From Dysgonomonas sp. ZJ279 (lineage in GTDB: Bacteria > Bacteroidota > Bacteroidia > Bacteroidales > Dysgonomonadaceae): a stretch of DNA of 64,000 bases. Positions within the stretch are counted from its first letter, which is position 1. Every line of letters starts with the position of its first letter. Below are positions 45,415 to 53,504 of this stretch, piece after piece. The notes beneath the pieces are model-generated. The model was not told the DNA's origin and did not search any database. It saw only the letters and a list, made by a program, of their open reading frames with translations. A program made the position numbers and the translations under genes. The stretch lies in the NCBI RefSeq assembly GCF_011039205.1, contig NZ_JAAKEL010000002.1, positions 248,001-312,000 of the forward strand, given 5' to 3'.

Positions 45415-48182
45415 GTACCGATACTACCGAAAAAGGCTTTGAAGCCCACATAGCAGAATATCTCGTAGAAGAGAACGGATATTTGTTGAGGCAAAACACT
45501 CAATATGATAATGTAGCTTGCTTGGACAAAGAGATGTTGTTTCAGTTTCTCGAAACTACACAGCCCGACGCTGTGGACAAACTGAAAACCTACCATAAAG
45601 ATCTTTATGAGCAAAAGATAGTAAAACGGCTTAACGATCAGATACAACAGAAAGGTGTAATAGAAGTATTACGCAAAGGTATTGTAGATGGGTTTACCAA
45701 TACTAAACTCATGCTTTTCTACGACAAACCTGTGTCGGACTTTAACCCGATGGCGAATCAATTGTATAGCGAAAACCGTTTTTCGGTAATGCCTCAGGTG
45801 TTTTTCTCTCCGAAGAATAAGAAATCACTCGACATGGTGGTTTTCATCAACGGCATTCCCGTAGCTTCGTTTGAGCTGAAAAATGAACTGACCAAGCAAA
45901 CAGTGGCTCATGCTATCAAACAGTATAAAGAGGATCGAGATCCCAACGAAGAATTATTCAGACTCGGACGGTTGATTGTAAATTTTGCAGTAGATACGGA
46001 AGAGGTGTTGATGTGTACACACTTGCGGGGCGACAAATCGTTCTTTCTGCCATTCAACAAAGGCGACAATAATGGAACGGGTAATCCGCTTTGCGATGGT
46101 ATCAAAACATCGTATTTATGGAAAGAAATATTGACCAAAGATCGTTTAACCAACATCATCCAGAACTATTGCCAGCTGATTGAAGAAGAGAAGGAATACT
46201 TAGATGATAAAGGTGTTTTTCGCACAAAGAAAGAGAAACAGCTCATTTTTCCGCGCTATCACCAGCTCACAGCAGTAACCAACTTGCTTGCAGATGCCAA
46301 GGCAAAAGGTACAGGGCAAAAGTATCTGATACAACACTCGGCAGGTTCGGGTAAGTCCAACTCTATCGCATGGCTTGCCCATCAGTTGGTAGGTTTGCAT
46401 GATACACAGGGCAAAGAAAATATATTCGATACAGTCATTGTTATTACAGACCGCCGTGTTTTAGATGCACAAATACGAGCAAATATCAAACAGTTTCAAC
46501 AAGTAAGCGGAGTGGTGCAACCAATAACAGTAGGTAGTGCACAGTTGAAAGAATCGCTCGAAGCGGGCAAAAAGATAATTGTATCTACCATACAAAAAAT
46601 TTCTGTTATTGCCGATCAGATGGGCGAATTGCCAAGCAACAAATTTGCTATTATTATTGACGAAGCACATAGCAGCCTAAGCGGACAAATGGCTTGTGAC
46701 CTCAACAAAACAATATCGGGGCTAACTATGGTGGATGAAGATGATTTTGAAGATGAAAATCACGACACCGTCACAGGGGAGGATTTATTAACACACCTGA
46801 TAGCTTCGCGCAAATTATTACCCAATGCAAGTTATTTTGCTTTCACAGCTACGCCCAAAAACAAAACCCTAGAACTATTTGGGATTCCATTTGATGAAGA
46901 TGGCAAAACTAAATTTCGAGCATTTCATCTCTATTCAATGAAACAAGCTATAGAAGAGGGTTTTATCAAAGATGTGTTACAGAATTATACTACTTATCAG
47001 ACTTACTATTCACTATTAAAGAAAATAGAGGATGATCCCGAATATGATAAGAAGAAAGCTCAAAAGAAGCTGCATGCTTATGTAGAAAGCCATGAACATG
47101 CTATCAAAAAGAAAAGTATCTTGATGATAGAGCATTTCATGGACGAAGTGATAAAAAAACGACGCATGGGAGGTTTGGCAAAAGCGATGTTGGTAACCAG
47201 TTCGCGAGCAAATGCTGTAAAATACAAAAAAGCCTTTGACGAGTATCTGCGTAATACAAACAGTCCATATAAAGCTATTGTTGCATTTTCGGGTGAGATT
47301 GAAGGGCAAACCGAATCTCAATTGAATGGATTTGCCAGTGCGAATATTCCAAAAGAGTTTGAAAGAAACGAATACCGATTTCTGATTGTAGCTAATAAGT
47401 TTCAAACAAGATCTGATCAACCGTTACTACATACTATGTATGTTGACAAAAAATTAGGAGGAGTAAGTGCGGTGCAAACACTATCACGTCTAAACCGTAG
47501 TCATCCACTAAAGAAAGACACTTTTGTATTGGACTTTGCTAATAGTGCCGAAGAAATAGAAAAAGCATTCGAACCTTATTTTGAGGCGACTATATTAGGT
47601 GAAGCTACAGACCCGAATAAATTGTTTGACTTGCAAGATGCATTGGATAATTTTCAAGTGTATAGCAAAGAACAAGTTGAAGAGTTTTCAGATAAAATAT
47701 TGGCTGGTGTCAAAATAGATCAACTGCATACTATATTGGATGAAACCAGCAGTATTTTTAGGAATGATTTATCGGAAGATCAACAAGCTGATTTTAGAGC
47801 AAAAGTAAAAACTTATGTACGACTCTACATTTTCTTGTCGCAGATAGTTCCATTCGAAAATCCCTATCTTGAACGATTGTATATCTTCCTATCTCACCTT
47901 CAAAACAAACTTGGAGGAAATGATTCTCCTAATTTAACACAAGGGATATTGAATAATATAGACATGGATAGTTATCGTTTACAATTGGAAGCTACCGTGA
48001 ATATTGCTCTAAATCAGGGTGATGATTTGAAACCAATCCCAACAGATATGCGAGGGGGTATCAATACTCCTGAAATAGATAAGCTATCAAATATCCTTCA
48101 TTCTTTCAACGAACGTTATGGCACCCAATTTGAAGATATAGACAAGGTTAGGCAGATGGCAGAAAGTATTGCTAATAGATAA
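45411..48182 (+). CDS. hsdR: Type I restriction subunit HsdR
   Basis: A 923-residue endonuclease/translocase. The N-terminal PD-(D/E)xK site is Asp141 with FELK (Glu155, Lys157). The SF2 motor has Walker A AGSGKS (311-316), DEAH 417-420, FTATPKNKTLELFG, and the C-terminal motifs NEYRFLIVANKFQTRSDQPL and VQTLSRLNRSHP. The C-terminal third is the helical HsdM-contact region. It would cut DNA lacking the HsdM mark. If HsdM is truly dead, HsdR could not assemble into an active complex. Its stop is exactly where the integrase gene on the other strand loses homology to its family. Confidence 0.92.
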   Translation: MSTDTTEKGFEAHIAEYLVEENGYLLRQNTQYDNVACLDKEMLFQFLETTQPDAVDKLKTYHKDLYEQKIVKRLNDQIQQKGVIEVLRKGIVDGFTNTKLMLFYDKPVSDFNPMANQLYSENRFSVMPQVFFSPKNKKSLDMVVFINGIPVASFELKNELTKQTVAHAIKQYKEDRDPNEELFRLGRLIVNFAVDTEEVLMCTHLRGDKSFFLPFNKGDNNGTGNPLCDGIKTSYLWKEILTKDRLTNIIQNYCQLIEEEKEYLDDKGVFRTKKEKQLIFPRYHQLTAVTNLLADAKAKGTGQKYLIQHSAGSGKSNSIAWLAHQLVGLHDTQGKENIFDTVIVITDRRVLDAQIRANIKQFQQVSGVVQPITVGSAQLKESLEAGKKIIVSTIQKISVIADQMGELPSNKFAIIIDEAHSSLSGQMACDLNKTISGLTMVDEDDFEDENHDTVTGEDLLTHLIASRKLLPNASYFAFTATPKNKTLELFGIPFDEDGKTKFRAFHLYSMKQAIEEGFIKDVLQNYTTYQTYYSLLKKIEDDPEYDKKKAQKKLHAYVESHEHAIKKKSILMIEHFMDEVIKKRRMGGLAKAMLVTSSRANAVKYKKAFDEYLRNTNSPYKAIVAFSGEIEGQTESQLNGFASANIPKEFERNEYRFLIVANKFQTRSDQPLLHTMYVDKKLGGVSAVQTLSRLNRSHPLKKDTFVLDFANSAEEIEKAFEPYFEATILGEATDPNKLFDLQDALDNFQVYSKEQVEEFSDKILAGVKIDQLHTILDETSSIFRNDLSEDQQADFRAKVKTYVRLYIFLSQIVPFENPYLERLYIFLSHLQNKLGGNDSPNLTQGILNNIDMDSYRLQLEATVNIALNQGDDLKPIPTDMRGGINTPEIDKLSNILHSFNERYGTQFEDIDKVRQMAESIANR

Positions 48183-49087
48183 GGATTCTCATTACTATGG
48201 TATTTAGAAATAATTGCCATTGCTTTAGTTTGCAATGGTGTTTTAATTAATTTATTGGTCTTTTTACGAAAGTAAACCAAGCAGTTTTCAATTATATTAA
48301 CACAAGTCAAATAAGCTATATCTACAAAGTTTATTCCTGCCATTAAATAGGAAAATGTAAATAAGTTGATAGACAATTTCTCATAGATATTTTCTTCATT
48401 ATAAGGATAGCTAATAACGGAAAGAATATCATCTTTAGAAATTGAGCGTTTAACCGTTTCTTGTCTTAATTTAGAAACATTGTAATTCTCAAATGGGTAA
48501 TATTCTGCTTTAACAATTTTCTCCTTAATAGCCACATTAAAAACGGCTCTCAATGTTCTAAAACGGACTCCAATCGTATTAGTAGATATATTATTACCTC
48601 TTAACCAAGTTTCATATTTCCTTAGCCAAGTAATGTCAATATCAGAAAAATAGTTATCAAGATGCTTATTAAAAGCTATCAGTGAATTTAAAAATTGTTT
48701 GTGAGATAAGGCATAACCTCTCCTTTTTTCGTCAAATAGACGCTGTATCTGTTCTTCAAATACTTCTTTTACTGTTTTTGCTTTGATCGGTTTATTTACT
48801 CTTTCAACTAATACACTAGTAGTATAGTCTTTATTGGATGTCTTAAACTCAAATATTTGATTGGTAAATTCGTTATATTTATGACTGATAATTTGTATAA
48901 TAGCATCTCTATTTGGACAATTCCGTTTAGGTTGATTTTTATCGAAATCCCAATACTCTGGTTTAACAGACACACCTAGACTCTGATATTTCTTCTTTCC
49001 ATCTTTACAAATGCGAATCATTAATGGATTTTCTCCGTTCGATAATTTCTTAGACCTGTAACACAAGATATTAACTGTTGCATTCAT
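48116..49087 (-). pseudogene. Tyrosine recombinase (integrase) lacking its catalytic C-terminus
   Basis: A 323-residue frame. It has an arm-type N-terminal domain (MNATVNILCYRSKKLSNGEN, then KYQSLGVSVKPEYWD), a SAM-like core-binding domain (TVKEVFEEQIQRLFDEKRRG to TIGVRFRTLRAVFNVAIKEK) and the start of the catalytic domain (LFTFSYLMAGINFVDIAYLT, YFRKKTNKLIKTPLQ). It runs into the 3' end of hsdR and stops after LSISSNWVP, before the HxxR and Tyr motifs. It cannot catalyse recombination as it stands. The 5' end is 72 bp from repeat C, the usual place for an integrase beside its attachment site. Confidence 0.82.
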
Positions 49088-49392
49088 TGCATTTCTGGTT
49101 TAACTCTTGGTTTAACTTTGCCGTTAATTATAAGCTAAATCACTATAATTATAAACATAAAAAAAGCAGCTATATTTCTATAACTGCTTAATTATCTTCT
49201 TTTATTCGTGGTACCACCAGGAATCGACAGACTCAGGCAACACGCAATATATCAAGATTTTATATGCTCGTTTGCGTAAAAGTCCCACCCATTTCAATCG
49301 CCCACTTTGCACTGCTCTGCGGGACTCTACTTTGTTGGTTCGATTACTGTGTAAAGGTAGTAATTTTTTTATTTCAAAGTATGAAAATAAAT
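49088..49392. other. Intergenic region holding the integrase leader and repeat C
   Basis: 305 bp without a gene. A direct repeat (GGTTTAACT, twice near 49096-49116) lies just upstream of the integrase and may be an arm-binding or regulatory site. The third tRNA-end-like repeat is at 49159-49234. The remaining sequence up to the AlbA_2 gene stop shows no recognisable element. Confidence 0.45.
49159..49234 (-). repeat. tRNA 3'-end/terminator-like scar, copy C
   Basis: The minus strand reads GTCGATTCCTGGTGGTACCA, then a hairpin (AAGCAGTTATA / TATAGCTGCTT) running into T7. 46 bp at 49153-49198 are identical to copy B (32926-32971). It has the look of a tRNA acceptor end plus terminator used as an attachment site. 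No tRNA body can be folded from the sequence upstream of it on the minus strand. Confidence 0.6.
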
Positions 49393-50862
49393 TTATTTGG
49401 CATTAGCCAATAATTCCAAGAACCTTTTGCCTCGCTCAGTAAGTTTGAATTTCTGTGCAGGGTGGTTGGGGGTGCCGGGGATTGTGTGCCCAATCAATTC
49501 TTGTGAGAGTAGCTTTGTAAGAGTTCTATTCAGGTATCCCGATACTTTTTTGAGGTTGAAGGCTGTCATTAATTCTTGTCTTGACATTGGTTCATCTGAC
49601 AATTTTTCAAGAATAAAACTATACATCGTCTTCTCTTTGGACTCTTGCCCTAACTCTTGCCCTAACTCTTGCCCTAACTCTGCCCCAAGCTCTTGCTTCG
49701 CCACATAGTCAAGCTTTACAAACTGAACCTGAAACGATAAGCCAACCTCTTTCCATTGAAACCCGATTTGCGGGTAATCTTTCAACTCATCGAATATCAA
49801 CTTCAAGCCATTACCCCACTGGTCAATGATACCTAACCGTTTGAAGATAGGTGCAATAACTTTGTTTCGAGCATCGCTCTGGCGACTCTCCATTGCCGAA
49901 TAGTCGATTGACGGAGGAAGAAGTCCAGGGCTCGTGATCTCAATCATATCATCATAAACCGCAACTTTAACGTCCTTTCCTGTGAGTGAATAATCACGAT
50001 GCACAATCGCATTCCGAATAGCTTCACGGACGGCATTAATCGGATATTCCCAATGTGAAACGGTATATACGCCCTCAACAGTTGCCCCTTTGTTGATATG
50101 GCGAAGCACGAAATTGTATGCTTCTTCGGCTTGAGTTGCTATGTTTGTCGTAATGCTTTTTTGGTCGATAAACTCCTCCGAACCAGTTCCTTTGAAGCGT
50201 GCACACTCCACTTTTGCATAGTGAAACAAGGAGTTACGCAAATCATCATCCGAGAAAAGAACAAGCGCATTGGCAGGATACTCCTCGCCCTGAATCTCTT
50301 TAGTTAGCTCCAATTTCTTTATTACCTGCGGCGTGAGAGGTTCACCCGTTTTCTCTTTGAAGATATCTTTGAAACTTTGTATGTTTAGATGTCCAGCAGG
50401 TTTTTCCATAGCAATCTCGCTGTCAAACGAAATATTACGCTTCCTCCGTTCCAACTCAGCAATAATCGATTCATCTGCCTGCCTGTTGGTAGAGCCAACT
50501 CGAATATACGAGCCTTGTAGCTTACCCTTATCTTTCAGATAATAAGGCGGTGTACTGCCCCGATATACCAACACTTTAATCAGATGCTTGTCTTCATCGG
50601 TGAGAAACGAAATTTCGGGCAAAATAGCAGGATAGCAACGGTCATAGATAATGTTGCTAACCTTCTCCTCAATCGCCATAAGTTCATCTTCGGGAACTCC
50701 GACAACCTCCCGAGGATTATTCTTGACCCCGATATATAGTTCACCACCAGCATCATTGGCAAAAGCCACAATGGTCTTCGCCAAGTCCGCATTCTCGGGC
50801 AACTCGCTCTTAAACTCCAGCCTCCGCCCTTCGGGTTGTTTTATTAGTTCTTTGATGGTCAT
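49393..50862 (-). CDS. AlbA_2 domain protein with ATPase-like C-terminal domain (Schlafen-AlbA type)
   Basis: A 489-residue protein. The N-terminal AlbA_2/Schlafen-AlbA fold has LEFKSELPENADLAKTIVAF and GGELYIGVKNN. The central GHKL-like ATP-binding part has INAVREAIRNAIVHRDYS and IDQWGNGLKLI. The C-terminal winged helix is probably DNA-binding (SRQELMTAFNLKKVSGYLNR). Between the last two is a linker of tandem ELGQ units (about residues 391-408) encoded by 12-bp repeats. These proteins are usually called putative transcriptional regulators, and many sit in defence islands. It lies 17 bp after the DUF5131 gene, as the last gene of the four-gene operon. Confidence 0.85.
   Translation of the reverse strand: MTIKELIKQPEGRRLEFKSELPENADLAKTIVAFANDAGGELYIGVKNNPREVVGVPEDELMAIEEKVSNIIYDRCYPAILPEISFLTDEDKHLIKVLVYRGSTPPYYLKDKGKLQGSYIRVGSTNRQADESIIAELERRKRNISFDSEIAMEKPAGHLNIQSFKDIFKEKTGEPLTPQVIKKLELTKEIQGEEYPANALVLFSDDDLRNSLFHYAKVECARFKGTGSEEFIDQKSITTNIATQAEEAYNFVLRHINKGATVEGVYTVSHWEYPINAVREAIRNAIVHRDYSLTGKDVKVAVYDDMIEITSPGLLPPSIDYSAMESRQSDARNKVIAPIFKRLGIIDQWGNGLKLIFDELKDYPQIGFQWKEVGLSFQVQFVKLDYVAKQELGAELGQELGQELGQESKEKTMYSFILEKLSDEPMSRQELMTAFNLKKVSGYLNRTLTKLLSQELIGHTIPGTPNHPAQKFKLTERGKRFLELLANAK
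49642..49689 (-). repeat. 12-bp tandem repeat inside the AlbA_2 gene
   Basis: Four units of a 12-bp repeat (CTCTTGCCCTAA on the plus strand; the last is degenerate) encode Glu-Leu-Gly-Gln repeats. The unit is a multiple of three, so copy-number changes would alter linker length without a frameshift. Confidence 0.85.
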
Positions 50863-50879
50863 AATATTACTTTCATCAA

Positions 50880-51608
50880 TTATAGTGTTGGCATTGCTTG
50901 ATACACTTTGCCATTTATAAGTTTGCCGTTAGCCTTTTTGTTTCGTTTAATTCCATCGCTACCCCAAGTCCCCCATTGTTTGAAGAAAAATGCAGAACCT
51001 TGCTTTTCTGATTGCACTTTGATATTAGTCACCCACTCTTCCTTCATCGGGCGAGCTCTTACACCACTTTCACCGCCTACTATAACCCAATCTATTCCAT
51101 CTAAATTCATATCACCTAAATCCTCCAAAAGAGGTTCGCATGAAAGAAATTTTATTGGAGCATTAAGATTACGTAGAAAATCAATCCTACTCTTCGAGCT
51201 AGCAATATCAACAGTAACTCCTAACCAAGCGTTTTCAGGAATGCTTTTATCAGAAAAATACTCTGCCATTCGGCTTGCCCGTTTAGTGAGAATCTGATAA
51301 TTATGCTGAGGTGTAGATTTAATAGTTTCCATTACTTTGTCAATAAAAACAAATGGTACGTTTTCATGGAAAAGATCACTCATTGAGCAAACAAAAATGG
51401 TATGAGGCTTCTTCCATTTTATAGGCTCATCAAGAACATCATTGTGCATTGTCAATGTAAAGCCATTTTTGTATTTATCTTGCTTCATGGCTTGCAGTCG
51501 CTTGAACATTACTTCTGCATAACAATTCGCGCATCCGGCCGATATTTTGGTGCAACCAGTAATCGGATTCCACGTCTTATCTGTCCATTCTATCTTAGTT
51601 GTTTTCAT
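50880..51608 (-). CDS. DUF5131 (phage Gp37/Gp68) three-Cys-motif protein
   Basis: A 242-residue member of the DUF5131 family. The start TKIEWTDKTWNPITGCTKIS leads to three cysteines (Cys19, Cys26, Cys29: C-x6-C-x2-C), which resembles a radical SAM cluster site without being the canonical CxxxCxxC. It also has IFVCSMSDLFHENVP, ILTKRASRM, WLGVTVD, LSCEPLLEDLG and VIVGGESGVRARPM. The family occurs in phages and mobile elements, and its chemistry is not established. It starts 4 bp after tcmP, its known genetic partner. Confidence 0.87.
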   Translation of the reverse strand: MKTTKIEWTDKTWNPITGCTKISAGCANCYAEVMFKRLQAMKQDKYKNGFTLTMHNDVLDEPIKWKKPHTIFVCSMSDLFHENVPFVFIDKVMETIKSTPQHNYQILTKRASRMAEYFSDKSIPENAWLGVTVDIASSKSRIDFLRNLNAPIKFLSCEPLLEDLGDMNLDGIDWVIVGGESGVRARPMKEEWVTNIKVQSEKQGSAFFFKQWGTWGSDGIKRNKKANGKLINGKVYQAMPTL

Positions 51609-51612
51609 ATTC

Positions 51613-52773
51613 TTACAACAATTCTATTTTGTAATAATCTTTGCTGCCAACTTTTATTTTGTGAATATCAGTTGAAGTATAGCTTTTTGCGCCAATGCGC
51701 CTAACCTTATTTTTTGACTCCAGTTCTTTTATCACATCACTCAACACATTTGGCATACATTTTTGTTTTAAAGCATATTTAAAACCAGTGATATTGTCAA
51801 TGATAAGACCAGATAGTACCATTTTCTTTATTTCCTCTTTTACAGCATCTTTTTTATTACTATTACCTGCTACATAAAACAACTCTCCTGGTTTATGGTT
51901 CCCATCAATATTCATATTTGCTTCTCCAGCAAGATTATCATACTTCCAACAGACTTTCAAAAATTTCTCCATCCCCAATGTATGTGCTGTTCCAAAAATA
52001 AGTCCATATCTATTAGCCCCATTTTCGATAGTGAAATGATGCAGGTAATATTCTTTATTCGCTGGAATCAATGATTGATAATAATTTGCAATTATTCTGT
52101 GGCACTCATGCGGTTTCGTTGAGTCAAATTCAATTTTGTTTGTATCTATATATTTTTTTGTATTATCATGTTCTTTGAAACGAGTTATAAATGATGTTGC
52201 AACAAAAAATATAAAATCTGTTTTAGGTGAATTAATCAATTTATTGAACACGTTATTATCAATTTGGCTGAATCCATATTGATCCAATAATAAGAATTTT
52301 GAAAATTTACTATTGCTTAGTATGTTTTGAAAATCCGTGCTATCATCATAGAACCCATCCTTAAAGCTTTTATTTGTGCAATGAGACTTATAAATGCGTC
52401 CTTGTTCACAACTATTCTCTTCCTTGCATTCAGAGAAAAAAGAGGTTACATTAGATTGAAGCAACTCGAATTTTTCTTGCTTCTTTGTCTTTTCTTTCTC
52501 ATTGAAGATAAATGTTATTTGCTTGTTATCACTCTTCATGAAAGAGCAGTGTTTTGCATCTTCTCCTCTCGCTTCTTCTAAAAGTATTAGAGGGGATCCG
52601 TATTTACCCTCAACATCCGTCCCGCTTCCGGCAAACAAGTCATAAATATAAATATGTGAAACGTAGCGGTTGTGCAAAAACACAGGGAACCACTCACGGA
52701 ACCACTCTCTGAAAATATCGAGTTTCAGTTGAGTTTCCCCGTTGAATGCTTTGCCATTGATATTCTTAGCCAT
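51613..52773 (-). CDS. tcmP: Three-Cys-motif partner protein TcmP
   Basis: A 386-residue protein. The N-terminus matches the TcmP family: TQLKLDIFREWFREWFPVFL, then IYIYDLFAGSGTDVEGKYGS. The DLFAGSG stretch is like motif I of SAM-dependent methyltransferases. The C-terminal 80 residues form a winged-helix-like end (FKYALKQKCMPNVLSDVIKE). The family is defined by its adjacency to three-Cys (DUF5131) proteins; a modification role is suspected but unknown. It lies 28 bp after the 211-residue gene. As a pair with DUF5131 it may modify a macromolecule, perhaps nucleic acid (inference). Confidence 0.87.
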   Translation of the reverse strand: MAKNINGKAFNGETQLKLDIFREWFREWFPVFLHNRYVSHIYIYDLFAGSGTDVEGKYGSPLILLEEARGEDAKHCSFMKSDNKQITFIFNEKEKTKKQEKFELLQSNVTSFFSECKEENSCEQGRIYKSHCTNKSFKDGFYDDSTDFQNILSNSKFSKFLLLDQYGFSQIDNNVFNKLINSPKTDFIFFVATSFITRFKEHDNTKKYIDTNKIEFDSTKPHECHRIIANYYQSLIPANKEYYLHHFTIENGANRYGLIFGTAHTLGMEKFLKVCWKYDNLAGEANMNIDGNHKPGELFYVAGNSNKKDAVKEEIKKMVLSGLIIDNITGFKYALKQKCMPNVLSDVIKELESKNKVRRIGAKSYTSTDIHKIKVGSKDYYKIELL

Positions 52774-52801
52774 AGATTATTATCTTTCAATTGGGATGAA
52801 A

Positions 52802-53437
52802 TTATAGAATATCTACTTTTAAGTCCAAATTAAGAGATTCAGATATTTTTTCAATCTGTTGCCGTTTTTGCCCCGTTGAACTGTGAGTTATTAGATACCA
52901 TCCATCTGCAATATCTACTTGAGCATTTCCATATACATTATCGATGGTATTTGATATTAACGGCACACCACATTGGACAATACCGAGAGCACGTACTCTT
53001 TCGACACCAACTTTTTGTATTACCTCCAATAGAGTATCTTTTGCAAAGCGATTCTCTATCAAAGTACCATCCTGAAATGTTACACGTAAATTTGTTTTAG
53101 CACTTTTAGTTGGTGAATTTCGCTTAATATTACCAACATTATGCTCAACTTTAGGATCGGGAACAATTTCAATTGTCTCCATCGATGCTGTAAAATTACG
53201 TTTCCGGGAAATTCGAACACTCAGAGGTTCATTAGGTATATAATCTACAACCAACACTAATTCTCGCTGAATTTGTCCAATTACCGGTTCTATCTTTTCG
53301 CTCAAAATTGGGAGAATCTCTTTTTTGATAATCTCTTCTTCTAATTCATTGGCTTGTTGTAAATACTCATCAGGCAAAGGTAAGTTTAACTCCTTTGAGT
53401 ACTGAATCATATCGTATAATTTTTGCAGCTTGCTCAT
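52802..53437 (-). CDS. Unknown protein at the head of the TcmP/DUF5131 operon
   Basis: A 211-residue protein. Residues 1-60 are a helical, probably coiled-coil segment (YDMIQYSKELNLPLPDEYLQ). Residues 105-211 form a compact domain with LRVTFQDGTLIENRFAKDTL, VRALGIVQCGVPLIS and a Trp-Tyr-His-rich end DGWYLITHSSTGQKRQQIEK. I have no family name for it. The end domain recurs in proteins of restriction-rich neighbourhoods, as far as I recall. It lies 67 bp after the ATPase gene of the helicase-methylase module and 28 bp before tcmP, so it could belong to either. Confidence 0.7.
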   Translation of the reverse strand: MSKLQKLYDMIQYSKELNLPLPDEYLQQANELEEEIIKKEILPILSEKIEPVIGQIQRELVLVVDYIPNEPLSVRISRKRNFTASMETIEIVPDPKVEHNVGNIKRNSPTKSAKTNLRVTFQDGTLIENRFAKDTLLEVIQKVGVERVRALGIVQCGVPLISNTIDNVYGNAQVDIADGWYLITHSSTGQKRQQIEKISESLNLDLKVDIL

Positions 53438-53504
53438 AAATATAAAAGTGTTACGTATTTATTCAACGTTTTTACTTGGTTATAGAGAGGATATAGTGAG
53501 GAGT

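Noticed and set aside
45378-45647. Minus-strand frames inside the hsdR gene
   Set aside because: They overlap strongly supported hsdR coding sequence and carry no motifs.
49159-49234. Complete tRNA gene at the repeat copies
   Set aside because: Only the T-arm/acceptor-like end is present; no cloverleaf can be made from the upstream minus-strand sequence at any of the three copies.
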